NCBI RefSeq assembly: GCF_000943565.1
Contig: NZ_JTDW01000006.1
Location: forward strand, 62,001-126,000
DNA: 64,000 nucleotides
Origin: Neotamlana sedimentorum
Lineage (GTDB): Bacteria; Bacteroidota; Bacteroidia; Flavobacteriales; Flavobacteriaceae
Direction: 5' to 3'
The notes under the pieces were generated by a model. That model was given only the letters and a program-made list of their open reading frames with translations, ran no database searches and was not told where the DNA came from. Positions within the stretch are counted from its first letter, which is position 1. Every line of letters begins with the position of its first letter. This document shows, piece after piece, positions 16,741 to 26,715 of the stretch. The translations under genes and the position numbers were made by a program.

Positions 16741-17715
16741 TTAATTTAGTGTATGCGATTTTTCTAGATCGTAAAAAGTAGCTTGAACATAATCATCGTC
16801 GTTACCCGAATTATTTTGATTATACACGCCTGCTTTAAAATACATGTATTGCCCACCTTGGTCGTAACCACTGTTTACCATACTTATGGTTTTAACAATG
16901 TTATCTTTTCCTTCACGTAAAATAGTAACCACCATAGTATTATTTACCACTCTAATTTTATAAGAGAACTTTTCATTTAAAGCGATGCCATCTTCAGGGT
17001 TTGAAGCAGAACTACTGCGCGAACCAATTAATTCGTACCATTGTTCGTTGCCATAACCATCGCGAGGTTCGTGGGCGAAGTAAATAGATCCTAGATTATT
17101 ATTTGGTAATTTTCTGTAATAAATTCGAATAGGTTCATCGTCGTTTGCATGAATTTGTCCAACAATTACGCGTCCTACTTGGCCGCTATCGCCTGTTGTT
17201 GTTACATAATTTACTGCAAGTGTAGCTGTCATTTCGCCATCGTAACCCGCAGCAGAATTAACATCGGCCGTTGGTGCCGAACCAAACACCCAATTATTTT
17301 TATTTACACCTTGTGTACTAATACTGGTATTTGTACCACGTAGCATTTCGCGAAACTCCACCCTTGTATAACTTGTATTTTCAGATGTTTTATACCCCGC
17401 AATCGGGCATTTAAAAACCATTCCGCCATCTTCGGCAGTATAAAAATATTTTGAATTCTCGTAATTATTATTCAATTGAGCTACCGTAATTGTAACCGAA
17501 GTACCATCGCCTTCATCTTCTGGAATACTTAAATTCCATGTCGATAAATCGAAGTTTTCCGCAGGTGTTTTAATGCCACTCGTTTCTTCTTCTTCCTCTT
17601 CATTCTCTTTATTAATTTCTTCTTTTTCCTCTTCCGAACTCGGAGAATCGCTACTGCATCCAAAAATTGTAATGGATACAAACAACAGCATTACTAGGTA
17701 TAATTTCTTTTTCAC
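16741..17715 (-). CDS. Polysaccharide lyase family 7 (alginate lyase) lipoprotein
   Basis: A 324-residue surface lipoprotein (lipobox Cys20) with an acidic Glu-rich linker (residues 27-45) and one PL7 domain. Catalytic signatures of PL7 are present: YTRVEFREML (116-125), VGQIHAND (185-192) and YFKAGVYNQN (near 290). It would cleave alginate by beta-elimination outside the cell. It sits between the Rrf2 gene and phzF with no other alginate genes, so its place in the sulfur cluster looks accidental. An acidic linker with the lipid anchor suggests display on the cell surface. Confidence 0.9.
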   Translation of the reverse strand: MKKKLYLVMLLFVSITIFGCSSDSPSSEEEKEEINKENEEEEEETSGIKTPAENFDLSTWNLSIPEDEGDGTSVTITVAQLNNNYENSKYFYTAEDGGMVFKCPIAGYKTSENTSYTRVEFREMLRGTNTSISTQGVNKNNWVFGSAPTADVNSAAGYDGEMTATLAVNYVTTTGDSGQVGRVIVGQIHANDDEPIRIYYRKLPNNNLGSIYFAHEPRDGYGNEQWYELIGSRSSSASNPEDGIALNEKFSYKIRVVNNTMVVTILREGKDNIVKTISMVNSGYDQGGQYMYFKAGVYNQNNSGNDDDYVQATFYDLEKSHTLN

Positions 17716-17766
17716 AAGTTTAGTTTTAGTTTATTTTTATAAAAGAACTACAATGAGCATGCCAAA

Positions 17767-18566
17767 TTAAATCGCTAAATCGGCCTTAAACACTGTAATT
17801 GCCTTTCCTTTTATTTTTACTTTATTATTAAAATAATTTAAAATTAGCTCACCGCCACGTTTTGATATTTGGTGCGAGACTAAATTACTTTTATTTAACT
17901 TTTTTGCCCATAAAGGGGTTAAAGCACAATGTGCAGAACCGGTAACAGGATCTTCATTTATTCCAGATTCCGGTACAAAACAGCGCACAACAAAATCGGC
18001 TTCTTTATAGTTCGCTTTCGCGGAAATCATTAAATGCCCTAAGCCATTGGCGTTTAAAGCCTCGAAATTTGGCGAACAATTTTCAATATCTTTTTGATTT
18101 TCGGCAATCGCTATAAACCAATTTGCTTCACTTTTATACATTTCGATAGGCTTAAACCCTAAAAGCGATTCAAAATTTACTGGAATTTCGGTTGAACTGA
18201 CTTGGTATTCTGGGAATTCCATAGCAATAAATCCGTTTTCGTAATGAATTACTAAATCGCCGCCTTTAGCTTTAAAATATATTGGTCGGTCTGTTGGCAC
18301 TAAACCAACACTGTACATAATATGAGCTGAAGCCAAAGTGGCATGACCACAAAGCGGAATCTCGACTGTTGGCGTATAATATTTAATTTCGAAATGATCG
18401 TTTTTGGGAAATACAAATGCCGTTTCAGACAAATTCATTTCCATTGCCATGTTTTGCATCCAAGCTTCAGAAACTTCATCTTTTAAAAGCATAACACCGG
18501 CAGGGTTTCCTTGAAAGCTTCTTCTGCAAAAGCATCAACTTGATATATTATGCTATTATTCAGCAT
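17767..18566 (-). pseudogene. PhzF-family isomerase gene with a one-base deletion
   Basis: A DapF-fold PhzF-like protein. The frame beginning at ATG 18566 (overlapping the metZ stop) reads MLNNSIIYQVDAFAEEAF and then hits a stop; shifting one base gives QGNPAGVMLLKDE and the rest of the family down to 17767. The usual PhzF start is ...VDAFt...FkGNPAaV, so one base (a T of TTTT or an A of AAA) is missing at about 18509-18516. Downstream parts are intact: the catalytic Glu in LSETAF, GHATLASAH and GSAHCALTP. An internal ATG at 18492 could give a 241-residue protein lacking the first strand. It may be a real pseudogene or a sequencing error. Confidence 0.8.
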
Positions 18567-19734
18567 GGTTTAAAGCTTGATCTAGATCTCTAATAATATC
18601 ATCGACATGTTCTAAACCTACAGAAATTCGCACCATGCCATCTGTAATTCCAACAGCCGCCTTAACATCTGCCTCTACTTTAGCATGTGTTGTACTAGCT
18701 GGATGCGTAACAATGGTTCTCGTATCTCCTAAATTGGCTGATAATGAACAAAGCTTAATATTATCGAAGAAATTACGTCCACCTTCAACACCACCTGTTA
18801 CTTCAAAAGCTATAATGTTTCCTCCTAATCGCATTTGTTTTTTTGCAATATCGTACTTAGGGTGCGATTTTAAAAATGGATATTTCACCCAATTTACTTT
18901 AGAATGCTTCTCTAAAAACGCTGCAATTTTAAGCGCATTTTCACAGTGTTTTTCAACACGAACCGCTAAAGTTTCTAAAGATTTTGATAACACCCAAGCA
19001 TTAAAAGCACTCATTGCTGGCCCTGTTAAACGCGAAAACAAATAAATTTCGCGAATTAACTCTTTTTTACCAACAGTAACACCACCAAGCACACGACCTT
19101 GACCATCCATTAATTTTGTTGCCGAATGAATTACTAAATCGGCACCATGTTTTATTGGGTTTTGTAAATAAGGTGTAGCAAAGCAATTATCTACAACTAA
19201 TAGTAAATTATGCTTTTTACAAATGGCACTTAACAACTCTAAATCTAAAACATCAACACCTGGATTAGTAGGTGTTTCGGCGTAAATAAATTTAGTATTT
19301 GGCTGAATTAAACTTTCTACAGTTTCAACTTCGTTGATATTAAAATATGAGCATTCAATATTCCATTTTGGTAAATATTTGGTAAACAAACCATGGGTTG
19401 CTCCAAAAACTGAGCTGCATGATAATACATGATCGCCAGCATTTAACAAGGTCGCAAATGTTGAAAACACTGCCGCCATACCACTTGCAAAGGCAAAACC
19501 ACTTTCGGCACCTTCCATTTTACAAACCTTATCTACAAACTCGTTTACATTTGGGTTGCTGTAACGACTGTATAAATCGCGTTGCTTTTCTTCGGCAAAC
19601 GAGGCTCGCATTTCTTCGGCATCATCAAACACGAAACCAGAGGTTAAGTATAATGGTACAGAATGCTCTGAAAACTGACTTGTTTCTGTCTGTGTTCGTA
19701 TAGCTTCGGTTTCAAAATGGTTTTTATTGCTCAT
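18556..19734 (-). CDS. metZ: O-succinyl/acetylhomoserine sulfhydrylase
   Basis: A 392-residue Cys/Met-metabolism PLP enzyme. PLP lysine is Lys207 (HSATKLMDGQGRVLGG), with the phosphate-binding SGMAAV at 84-89 and YSRYSNPN at 55-62. It most resembles the MetZ (O-succinylhomoserine sulfhydrylase) group, which makes homocysteine directly from sulfide. Since the neighbour is a MetX-type acyltransferase domain, the acyl group used here is more probably acetyl; that is inference. A second family member (metY) lies 4 kb upstream. The stop codon overlaps the phzF start. Confidence 0.88.
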   Translation of the reverse strand: MSNKNHFETEAIRTQTETSQFSEHSVPLYLTSGFVFDDAEEMRASFAEEKQRDLYSRYSNPNVNEFVDKVCKMEGAESGFAFASGMAAVFSTFATLLNAGDHVLSCSSVFGATHGLFTKYLPKWNIECSYFNINEVETVESLIQPNTKFIYAETPTNPGVDVLDLELLSAICKKHNLLLVVDNCFATPYLQNPIKHGADLVIHSATKLMDGQGRVLGGVTVGKKELIREIYLFSRLTGPAMSAFNAWVLSKSLETLAVRVEKHCENALKIAAFLEKHSKVNWVKYPFLKSHPKYDIAKKQMRLGGNIIAFEVTGGVEGGRNFFDNIKLCSLSANLGDTRTIVTHPASTTHAKVEADVKAAVGITDGMVRISVGLEHVDDIIRDLDQALNHAE

Positions 19735-19768
19735 TCTTTTTCTTTTTATTTTTTCAATTTATTATTAC

Positions 19769-19792
19769 ACTTCAACTGCGCTCAGTGTGACA
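19769..19792. repeat. REP-like repeat, family B
   Basis: ACTTCAACTGCGCTCAGTGT followed by GACA, between the metX-thrA fusion and metZ. Close copies are at 30509, 34385 and 38915. Confidence 0.7.
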
Positions 19793-19867
19793 ATCTATTT
19801 TTCGTGTAATTTAAAACAATACTAAAAATCACACTTATCTACTTAGAGATTTCCACTTAGGTAGAAA

Positions 19868-22800
19868 CTAGTTTATGTGTTTAGACAACCTTAAAATATC
19901 ACCAAACACACCTCTTGCAGTTACCTCAGCCCCAGCACCAGCACCTTGAATTACTATGGGTTGCGTACCGTAACTTTCGGTGAAAATTTCAAAAATAGCA
20001 TCGCTACCTTTTACGTGACCTAAAGTGCTATCTTCTGGTATAGACACTAATTTCACTTCTAAATTCCCTTTGTTTTGCGATAAATCGCCCGACAAATCTC
20101 CAACATAACGCAATACATGCCCTGGTTTTTGCGCATCTTTTATGCCTTGATATTGCTCGTCTAACACATTTAATTGACCTAAAAATTCATCAACAGAAAT
20201 ATCGCGATAAGCTTTAGGAATTAAATTTTGCACTGAAACATCTTCAAATTCATTTTCTAAATCTAATTCTCGTGCCAAAATTAATAACTTTCTAGCAACA
20301 TCGTTACCCGAAAAATCTTCTCGTGGATCCGGTTCTGTATAACCTTTATCGATAGTTTCCTGTATAATTTTGCTAAACGGTTTACCTTCAGTCGAAAAAT
20401 TATTAAATAAATAACTTAATGTTCCTGAAAATACACCTCGAATTCTGGTAATATTTTCTCCAGATTCGTGCAACAACTTAATCGTATCAATTAACGGCAA
20501 ACCGGCACCAACAGTAGTTTCGTATAAATACTGCTTATTATTTTCTTTAAGTTGAAGACGCAAATCTTTATAAAAATCGTGCGAAATGGTATTTGCTATT
20601 TTGTTTGATGAAACCAAATCGAAACCAGCTTCAACCAACGGCACGTAATTTTGATAAAATGTTGCACTAGCTGTATTATCGACCGCAATTAAATTTTCAA
20701 GGTGATGATTCTTTGCAAAAGCAATAATATCTTCAACTGAACTTTCAAAATTTGAAGATTTTATCTCGGTTGCCCAATTGGTTTTAACACCATTTTTATT
20801 TAGTAATAATCGTCTGGAATTTGCAATAGCAAATACATTTAAGTTGATGCCTTTACGTTTTTCAATTTCATCTTTCGACTTTAAAATCTGATTAATTAAA
20901 GCTCCTCCAACACCACCATGACCAAAAATAGCAATGTTTATTTTTTTAGCAATACCGAAAATTTCACCATGAATAACATTCATAGCTTTATGTAACTGAC
21001 TCTTTTTAACTACCAAACTAACATTACGTCCTGTAACCGTATTATTGAACAACAACGGTGTAATCTGGTTTTTAATAAGCGCATTAAATGGTTTATGGAA
21101 CGAGCTTAACTCGATACCAACAATGGATATTACAGCAACATCGTCTACTACATTAATATTATTTACATCTTGCGAGTAAAAATCTCTTTCAAACTCACGC
21201 TCCAGCGCAATTACAGCTTGATTGGCTTGGTCGGCATCAATAATTAAACCAATACCACGCTCTGACGAGCCTTGAGAAATAATACTAACACTAATATCTT
21301 TATTTGCTAAAGCACCAAAAATTCTGGCATCGACACCACTTTTTCCTAATAAGCCACGACCTTCTAAATTTAAAAGTGCCACATTATCTAAAACAGATAA
21401 AGAAGTTACCTCTTTCGAATTTGGCTTTGCTGTAATTAACGTGCCTTCGTCGTCTGCATTAAAAGTGTTTAAAATACGTAGGTTTATATTTTTTTCTACT
21501 AACGGAATTATTGTTTTTGCATGCAAAACCGTTGTACCAAAATTGGCTAACTCATTTGCTTCACTAAACGATAATTCACGAATTTTTTGAGCATCTTCAA
21601 CCAAATCGGGATTAGCCGTGTAAATACCATTAACATGGGTGTAATTTTCTAACTCTTCAGCATCTAAAAAATTAGCCAATAACGCTGCAGAATAGTTACT
21701 ACCATTTCTTCCCAACGTTGTCGTTTCATTATTTTTATTTGATGCTATAAAGCCGGTTACAACATTTACAATAACGCCAGCATGCTCTTTAAAATATTTT
21801 TTTACGTTATCTTTCGATAACTGATTTATAGGTTTTGCATTACCAAAAACATCATCGGTTTTTATAAGTAATCGCGCATCTGTTGGGTTCGCGTTAATTC
21901 CTTTTTGCTTCAGTAATTCCGAAACTATTTTAATCGATAATAATTCACCTTGAGCTAAAATTTCATCTTTAGTTTTCTTGCTATAATCGCCTAATAAACT
22001 AACACCTTCAAAAAGTTTCTCAAGCGTTTCAAATTCATCTTTAAAATCAATTTCAGGCAACGGTTTTATTTGATTTGTTTTAAACGCCTCGAATAAGGTT
22101 TTATAATCTTGCCCTTTATGCGCAAAATTTAAAATAGCCTCAAGCTCATCGGTAGCACCACCACGAGCAGACACCACAACCGTTATTTTTTCGTTAGCCT
22201 TAACCTTATTTTCAATAATTTGAATCACGCGGTTTAACCCTTCTCCATTCGCTAAAGATTTTCCACCAAACTTTAATACTTTCATTCTTTTCTTTTTAGA
22301 ATTTGGCACAAAAATGCCTTCTACAATTTTTTCTAACTGGTCGTACTCCATTAAAAACGCATCGTGCCCATGCACCGAATGTATTTCGTTATACGTTACA
22401 TTGGGTTTTGTAAGCGCCAATTGCTTGTGTGTTTCACGGTTTTCTTCCGCCGTAAAAAACATATCAGAATCTACACCAACAATATGAATATTTGCTTTAA
22501 TAACATCCAGCACATTAAAATTATCGCCTCTACCCTTGGTAACATCAATAGTTTTAAGCAACTGATTCATTAATTTATAAGCCGATAACTGAAAACGTTC
22601 TTGCAACTTTTTACCATGATGCAACAACCAACTTTCTACATTAAAAATCTCTAAATCCTCATTTTTACTACGCTGAAAACGCTCTTTAAACGATTCTGGC
22701 GTACGATAACACAACATGGCATGCATACGCGCATCGTGGACTGGGTTTTTAGAATTTAATAAAAATTGCTCTTGTATTTGGCAATTGGCAATTAACCAAT

Positions 22801-23269
22801 CGGTCGATTTCCAATCGGTCGCCACCGGAATAAAATGCTCGGTAAAATCGGGTTTTAAAACCGCCATTTCCCAACCAATTCCACCACCTAACGACCCCGC
22901 AATAGTGGCGTAAATTTTGCCTGTTTTTAAAATTTCCAAACCAGATAAAAACAATTTTGCCACATCGCGTGCAACAAAATCCTTATAATTATCAATAACA
23001 AAACCATCGTAACCATTACCCGGAATATTAAAGGCTAAAACCGTATACAAATTAGTATCAATAACCTTATCGTCTCCAATCAAATCTTTCCACCAACCAT
23101 CGGCGCCAGCCACATTACTATTTCCTGTTAAAGCATGATTTACCAAAACAATTTGAGCAGTACCAAGTGGTTTCCCAAAAACCTGATAACTCAAGTTAAT
23201 TTCTGGAATTTCCACACCGCTTATGGTCGTGTAATTATTAATTTTTATGTGTTCCAAAAGTGCTTCCAA
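19868..23269 (-). CDS. MetX - aspartokinase - homoserine dehydrogenase fusion
   Basis: A 1133-residue trifunctional protein in one unbroken frame. Residues 1-~325 are a homoserine O-acetyltransferase (MetX) alpha/beta-hydrolase: nucleophile Ser126 in AGSLGGG, acid Asp267 in VGVDSD, base His302 in HGHDAFLMEY, and NHALTGNSNV at 44-53. A short linker KKKR leads to MKVLKFGGKSLANGEG at 329-344, the start of aspartokinase; ACT domains cover ~624-770; homoserine dehydrogenase begins with GHGGVGG (783-789) and ends GARGVFGDIL-like. So the polypeptide phosphorylates aspartate, reduces the semialdehyde to homoserine, and acetylates homoserine for methionine. The aspartate-semialdehyde dehydrogenase step is elsewhere. 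Preceded by an intergenic repeat. Confidence 0.93.
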   Translation of the reverse strand: MEALLEHIKINNYTTISGVEIPEINLSYQVFGKPLGTAQIVLVNHALTGNSNVAGADGWWKDLIGDDKVIDTNLYTVLAFNIPGNGYDGFVIDNYKDFVARDVAKLFLSGLEILKTGKIYATIAGSLGGGIGWEMAVLKPDFTEHFIPVATDWKSTDWLIANCQIQEQFLLNSKNPVHDARMHAMLCYRTPESFKERFQRSKNEDLEIFNVESWLLHHGKKLQERFQLSAYKLMNQLLKTIDVTKGRGDNFNVLDVIKANIHIVGVDSDMFFTAEENRETHKQLALTKPNVTYNEIHSVHGHDAFLMEYDQLEKIVEGIFVPNSKKKRMKVLKFGGKSLANGEGLNRVIQIIENKVKANEKITVVVSARGGATDELEAILNFAHKGQDYKTLFEAFKTNQIKPLPEIDFKDEFETLEKLFEGVSLLGDYSKKTKDEILAQGELLSIKIVSELLKQKGINANPTDARLLIKTDDVFGNAKPINQLSKDNVKKYFKEHAGVIVNVVTGFIASNKNNETTTLGRNGSNYSAALLANFLDAEELENYTHVNGIYTANPDLVEDAQKIRELSFSEANELANFGTTVLHAKTIIPLVEKNINLRILNTFNADDEGTLITAKPNSKEVTSLSVLDNVALLNLEGRGLLGKSGVDARIFGALANKDISVSIISQGSSERGIGLIIDADQANQAVIALEREFERDFYSQDVNNINVVDDVAVISIVGIELSSFHKPFNALIKNQITPLLFNNTVTGRNVSLVVKKSQLHKAMNVIHGEIFGIAKKINIAIFGHGGVGGALINQILKSKDEIEKRKGINLNVFAIANSRRLLLNKNGVKTNWATEIKSSNFESSVEDIIAFAKNHHLENLIAVDNTASATFYQNYVPLVEAGFDLVSSNKIANTISHDFYKDLRLQLKENNKQYLYETTVGAGLPLIDTIKLLHESGENITRIRGVFSGTLSYLFNNFSTEGKPFSKIIQETIDKGYTEPDPREDFSGNDVARKLLILARELDLENEFEDVSVQNLIPKAYRDISVDEFLGQLNVLDEQYQGIKDAQKPGHVLRYVGDLSGDLSQNKGNLEVKLVSIPEDSTLGHVKGSDAIFEIFTESYGTQPIVIQGAGAGAEVTARGVFGDILRLSKHIN

Positions 23270-23282
23270 TATTTTTTATTTT

Positions 23283-23382
23283 GGCGTTACCCCGCCCCGA
23301 ATATTTGGGATCGATGTCGGGCTGTACGTTACAAGTCCTCGCTATCGCTGCGGGCTATCCACTACTATCCCTAACGCGGGCT
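23283..23382 (-). repeat. GCGTTA/TAACGC-bounded intergenic repeat, copy 2 (diverged)
   Basis: Starts GGCGTTACCCC and ends CTATCCCTAACGCGGGCTT. The inside differs from the other copies (GATCGATGTCGGGCTGTACG, GTCCTCGCTATCGC). It starts only 14 bases upstream of the metX-thrA start codon, in the gap after metY. Confidence 0.75.
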
Positions 23383-23406
23383 TATTTGCTATGGTAAATT
23401 CTAAAA

Positions 23407-24681
23407 CTAAAGCTTAGCAAAAACCGCTTTTAAATCGGCTTTTAAATCTTCGATGTCTTCAATACCAACTGACAAACGAATTAAATCTGGACCAACACCT
23501 GCCGATTCTTGTTCCGCTTCGGTTAATTGTTGATGCGTCGTACTTGCCGGATGTATAATTAAAGATTTTGTATCGCCAATATTTGCTAATAACGAGAATA
23601 ATTTCGTCTCGTCTGCAATAGTTTTAGCAGCTTCAAAACCACCTTTAGCACCAAAGGTAACAATTCCGCTTTGTCCTTTAGGTAAATATTTTTCAGCTAA
23701 AGCATTGTATTTATTACTTTTTAAACCAGGATAGTTAACCCAAGCTACTTCATCTTGTGCTTCTAACCATTCTGCTAAAGCTAGGGCATTTTCGCTATGT
23801 TGCTTAATTCTAACCGGTAAGGTTTCTAAACCTTGAATAATATTAAATGCATTGGTAGGACTTAAAGCGCCGCCAAAATCGCGTAAACCTTCTAAAATTA
23901 ATTTAAAAGTATATGCCGCAGCACCTAAAGTTTCATGATATTTTAATCCGTGGTAACCTGCAGATGGTTCGGTAAATTCAGGGAATTTTCCGTTTGCCCA
24001 ATTAAAGGTTCCTGCATCAATAATAGCTCCACCAAGCGATGTTCCTTGTCCGCCAATATATTTGGTTAACGAGTGAATAACAATATTCGCACCGTGTTCT
24101 ATTGGGTTTAATAATGCCGGAGTTGCAACAGTATTATCAACAATAAACGGTACACCAGTAGCTTTCGAGTGCGCTGCAATGGCTTCTAAATCTAATACAT
24201 CTAATTTTGGATTCCCTAAAGATTCAACAAAAAATGCACGCGTATTATCTTGTACTGCAGCTGCAAAATTATCAGGATTATCTGCATCAACAAAAGTAGT
24301 TGTAATGCCTAAACGCGGTAAAGTAACTTTAAGTAAATTATAGGTTCCGCCGTACAAACTGCTTGATGCTACAATATGGTCTCCAGCTTTTAAAAGCGTT
24401 AATAAACCTGTTGAAATAGCCGATGTTCCCGATGCAAAAACTACCGCACCAATACCGCCTTCAACTGCCGCTAAACGCTCTTGTAAAATTTGATTTGTTG
24501 GGTTATTTAATCGGGTGTAAATAAACCCTAGTTCCTTTAAAGAAAATAGGTTTGCCGCATGATCTGAATTATTAAAAACATAACTTGATGTTTGGTAAAT
24601 AGGTACTGCTCTTGTTCCTGCGTTTGCGGTAACATCGTGACCTGCGTGTAATGCGTTTGTTGCTAATTTTTGATTGCTCAT
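23407..24681 (-). CDS. metY: O-acetylhomoserine aminocarboxypropyltransferase (sulfhydrylase)
   Basis: A 424-residue Cys/Met PLP enzyme making homocysteine from O-acetylhomoserine and sulfide. PLP lysine is Lys207 ([16 protein letters not shown]); phosphate loop ASGTSA at 83-88; YTRLNNPT at 55-62. The length and the ~40-residue insertion ([16 protein letters not shown]) are typical of MetY. It has its own SAM-I riboswitch 120 bases upstream, so it is repressed by SAM. The downstream MetX-containing fusion would supply the substrate and could be on the same transcript. Confidence 0.94.
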   Translation of the reverse strand: MSNQKLATNALHAGHDVTANAGTRAVPIYQTSSYVFNNSDHAANLFSLKELGFIYTRLNNPTNQILQERLAAVEGGIGAVVFASGTSAISTGLLTLLKAGDHIVASSSLYGGTYNLLKVTLPRLGITTTFVDADNPDNFAAAVQDNTRAFFVESLGNPKLDVLDLEAIAAHSKATGVPFIVDNTVATPALLNPIEHGANIVIHSLTKYIGGQGTSLGGAIIDAGTFNWANGKFPEFTEPSAGYHGLKYHETLGAAAYTFKLILEGLRDFGGALSPTNAFNIIQGLETLPVRIKQHSENALALAEWLEAQDEVAWVNYPGLKSNKYNALAEKYLPKGQSGIVTFGAKGGFEAAKTIADETKLFSLLANIGDTKSLIIHPASTTHQQLTEAEQESAGVGPDLIRLSVGIEDIEDLKADLKAVFAKL

Positions 24682-24727
24682 TTTTCTAATTTTTTAGTTT
24701 AAAATTTAAATTAAAAAAGTCAAAACG

Positions 24728-24741
24728 TACCACTATGGTAT
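24728..24741 (-). promoter_or_regulatory. Small hairpin followed by T-rich stretch (possible SAM-I terminator)
   Basis: TACCATAGTGGTA on the minus strand folds as TACCA/TGGTA with a TAG loop, followed by CGTTTTGACTTTTTTAATTT. It lies between the SAM-I aptamer and the metY start, where an expression platform would be expected. The stem is short. Confidence 0.4.
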
Positions 24742-24800
24742 GCTTATTAGAAAAATGTTATTAAGATTGTGTGCGTAATTACAGAAAGTAATTTGCGTTA

Positions 24801-24920
24801 GTTATCTATCTAAAAACAAAAGCTTTAGTAGAATGTAGCACCTTCATGACCAAATAATTTAATTTGAACAAGGGTTGCTAAGGTTTCAGCGGGTCTATTC
24901 CCTCCACCTTTCTTGATAAC
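24801..24920 (-). promoter_or_regulatory. SAM-I (S-box) riboswitch upstream of metY
   Basis: On the minus strand the RNA begins GTTATCAAGAAAGGTGGAGG, then GAATAGACCCGCTGAAACC, TTAGCAACCC and GAAGGTGCTA. P1 closes through GTTATC (24915-24920) with GATAAC (24801-24806). The core order and spacing match SAM-I. The P3 loop is long and AT-rich. The regulated gene is metY at 24681. No clear -7 box is seen; AATATTTG about 30 bases upstream is a weak match. Confidence 0.95.
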
Positions 24921-25017
24921 ATTTCAATAAGTGTTTGAACTTTGTGAGTGCAAATATTCAATTAGAAAAAGTTAATATCCAAATTTTTTGATGCTTTTTT
25001 TAATAATTTCTAAAAAT

Positions 25018-26568
25018 CTACTTATCGTTTTGTAGTGCTTTAAACTTATTTTGAATAATTACATCAATAGGTTTGCCTTCAATTTTAGTTTCTAACCAAG
25101 AAATAATATCTAGATATAAAAACGCTCTACTTTGATAAGGATCGTTTTCATATTCTTTTAATTTTTTATGCAATTTTATAAATTCGTTTTTAACTTCATG
25201 CGGATAAATATCGCCTAAACGACGTAAAAATTTTATAAATTCTTTTTGCACATCGTATAAGTCTTGCATTTTAATTAAGAACTTATAGGTGCTTCGTATT
25301 AGAACATCTAAATTATAATCTAAACCAGCTTCGTAGTGTGCAACAAGATTCAAAATTCTTGAAAAACACAATAAATCTTCACGTAACTGCAACGATTTAT
25401 TACTAATAATTTTATTTAAAAACTCAATACACTTTTTATTCTCACCAGCACCAAAATACATACTTGCAATTTTATAGTAAAACACCATAATGTGGTGCTC
25501 GTCTATTCTATTTTTAAAACCTTTTAATTGTGCTAAAATCTCATCTACCAGCGGTAATCCTTGTTTAAAACTACCTTCTATAAAGTGTAAGTTAAACTTA
25601 TTGTTATATATAAATAAAAAGGCTAGACTAGCATTATTATCATCTAATGGAAACCATTTTTCTTGAGTAACTTCTTGCAGGTTCTGAAGCGTATTTTTAA
25701 ATTTTGTATGTTGTTTTAAAAAGAAAAGCGATTCTAATAAATAATTATTTCCTCGTAAATAAAACACCGGGTTTTGCTTAATCATTTCAGGATTTTCATT
25801 AAATAAATCCACCCACTTCGAGGCATATTTGTAACACGACAAAAAATCAACGGTTAAAAAACTGTACCATAAATATGATTTGTAAAGCCATAACTTTTCA
25901 CGAAAACCTAATTGATTAATGTCGTACTTAGGCATTCTATCGTTAAAATACTGAGTAACAATTTGATGTTCTTCGTCGTTTTTAACATAACCTGTTTTTA
26001 AAAACAAACCATAAAGCTGCAACGATAAATTAGATAATTTACTTGCTACAACATTATGCAAACTAAGCTCCTTTGCCTGTATGGTTAACTCGTCTGCTCT
26101 ATTACTTAAGCTTCGAGTAATATACTGTGACTCAATAATTTTTTCTAGCTCTACAATTTCGTATGCAATGTTTTTTTCTTCATTTGATATAGCTAGTGTT
26201 TTCGCTTTATCTAATATTTTTAAACTTTGCTTATAAAGTCCTTTATGATATAAAATAGTCGCAAAATCTAACTGCTCACGAATTTGAATTCTAATAGTTT
26301 TATGAGACGGATTTAACCTTAAACTAATTAATATTTGTTTATATAAATGTGCTTTTAAATTAGATAATTGTTGTTTTTTAACAATGCCTTTTTTTAAAAT
26401 GGCAGCTTCATCGTAAACAGGTAATTTATCCAGAATATTGAACAGCATTAAAAATTTCGAATCATCATTAACCCCTAAACGACCAACGTAAAGCTTAAAT
26501 TGACGTTTTTCAGATTTAGACAACGATTTAATTAATACAAATAAATTATCTTTTTGTTCTTTTGTCAT
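25018..26568 (-). CDS. Conserved all-helical protein of unknown function (TPR-like)
   Basis: A 516-residue protein without signal peptide or membrane segment, rich in Leu, Lys and Tyr, and probably all alpha-helical. Segments such as ILYHKGLYKQSLKILDKA (about 111-128) and MYFGAGENKKCIEFLNKI (near 367-384) look like TPR-type helical pairs, so it may be a protein-binding scaffold. I do not recognise a named family; similar ~500-residue proteins occur in other Flavobacteriaceae. It is divergent from leuA (147-base gap) and stands alone between metY and leuA. No enzyme motif is visible. Confidence 0.7.
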   Translation of the reverse strand: MTKEQKDNLFVLIKSLSKSEKRQFKLYVGRLGVNDDSKFLMLFNILDKLPVYDEAAILKKGIVKKQQLSNLKAHLYKQILISLRLNPSHKTIRIQIREQLDFATILYHKGLYKQSLKILDKAKTLAISNEEKNIAYEIVELEKIIESQYITRSLSNRADELTIQAKELSLHNVVASKLSNLSLQLYGLFLKTGYVKNDEEHQIVTQYFNDRMPKYDINQLGFREKLWLYKSYLWYSFLTVDFLSCYKYASKWVDLFNENPEMIKQNPVFYLRGNNYLLESLFFLKQHTKFKNTLQNLQEVTQEKWFPLDDNNASLAFLFIYNNKFNLHFIEGSFKQGLPLVDEILAQLKGFKNRIDEHHIMVFYYKIASMYFGAGENKKCIEFLNKIISNKSLQLREDLLCFSRILNLVAHYEAGLDYNLDVLIRSTYKFLIKMQDLYDVQKEFIKFLRRLGDIYPHEVKNEFIKLHKKLKEYENDPYQSRAFLYLDIISWLETKIEGKPIDVIIQNKFKALQNDK

Positions 26569-26715
26569 AGTACAAAAACAATATTAAAATACTGATTTAC
26601 AATAATTTAAAAACATCAATATTACTTTAAACATCGTAATAAAGTTATGTTTCATTAAAGTTTTATTTAACCAAAATATAACTTCGTAGACTAATAAGAA
26701 AATATTATTTAACAA

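Noticed and set aside
18556-24681. metZ and metY as a recent duplication
   Set aside because: They differ in length, insertion pattern and many positions around the PLP lysine, so they are old paralogues of separate subfamilies.
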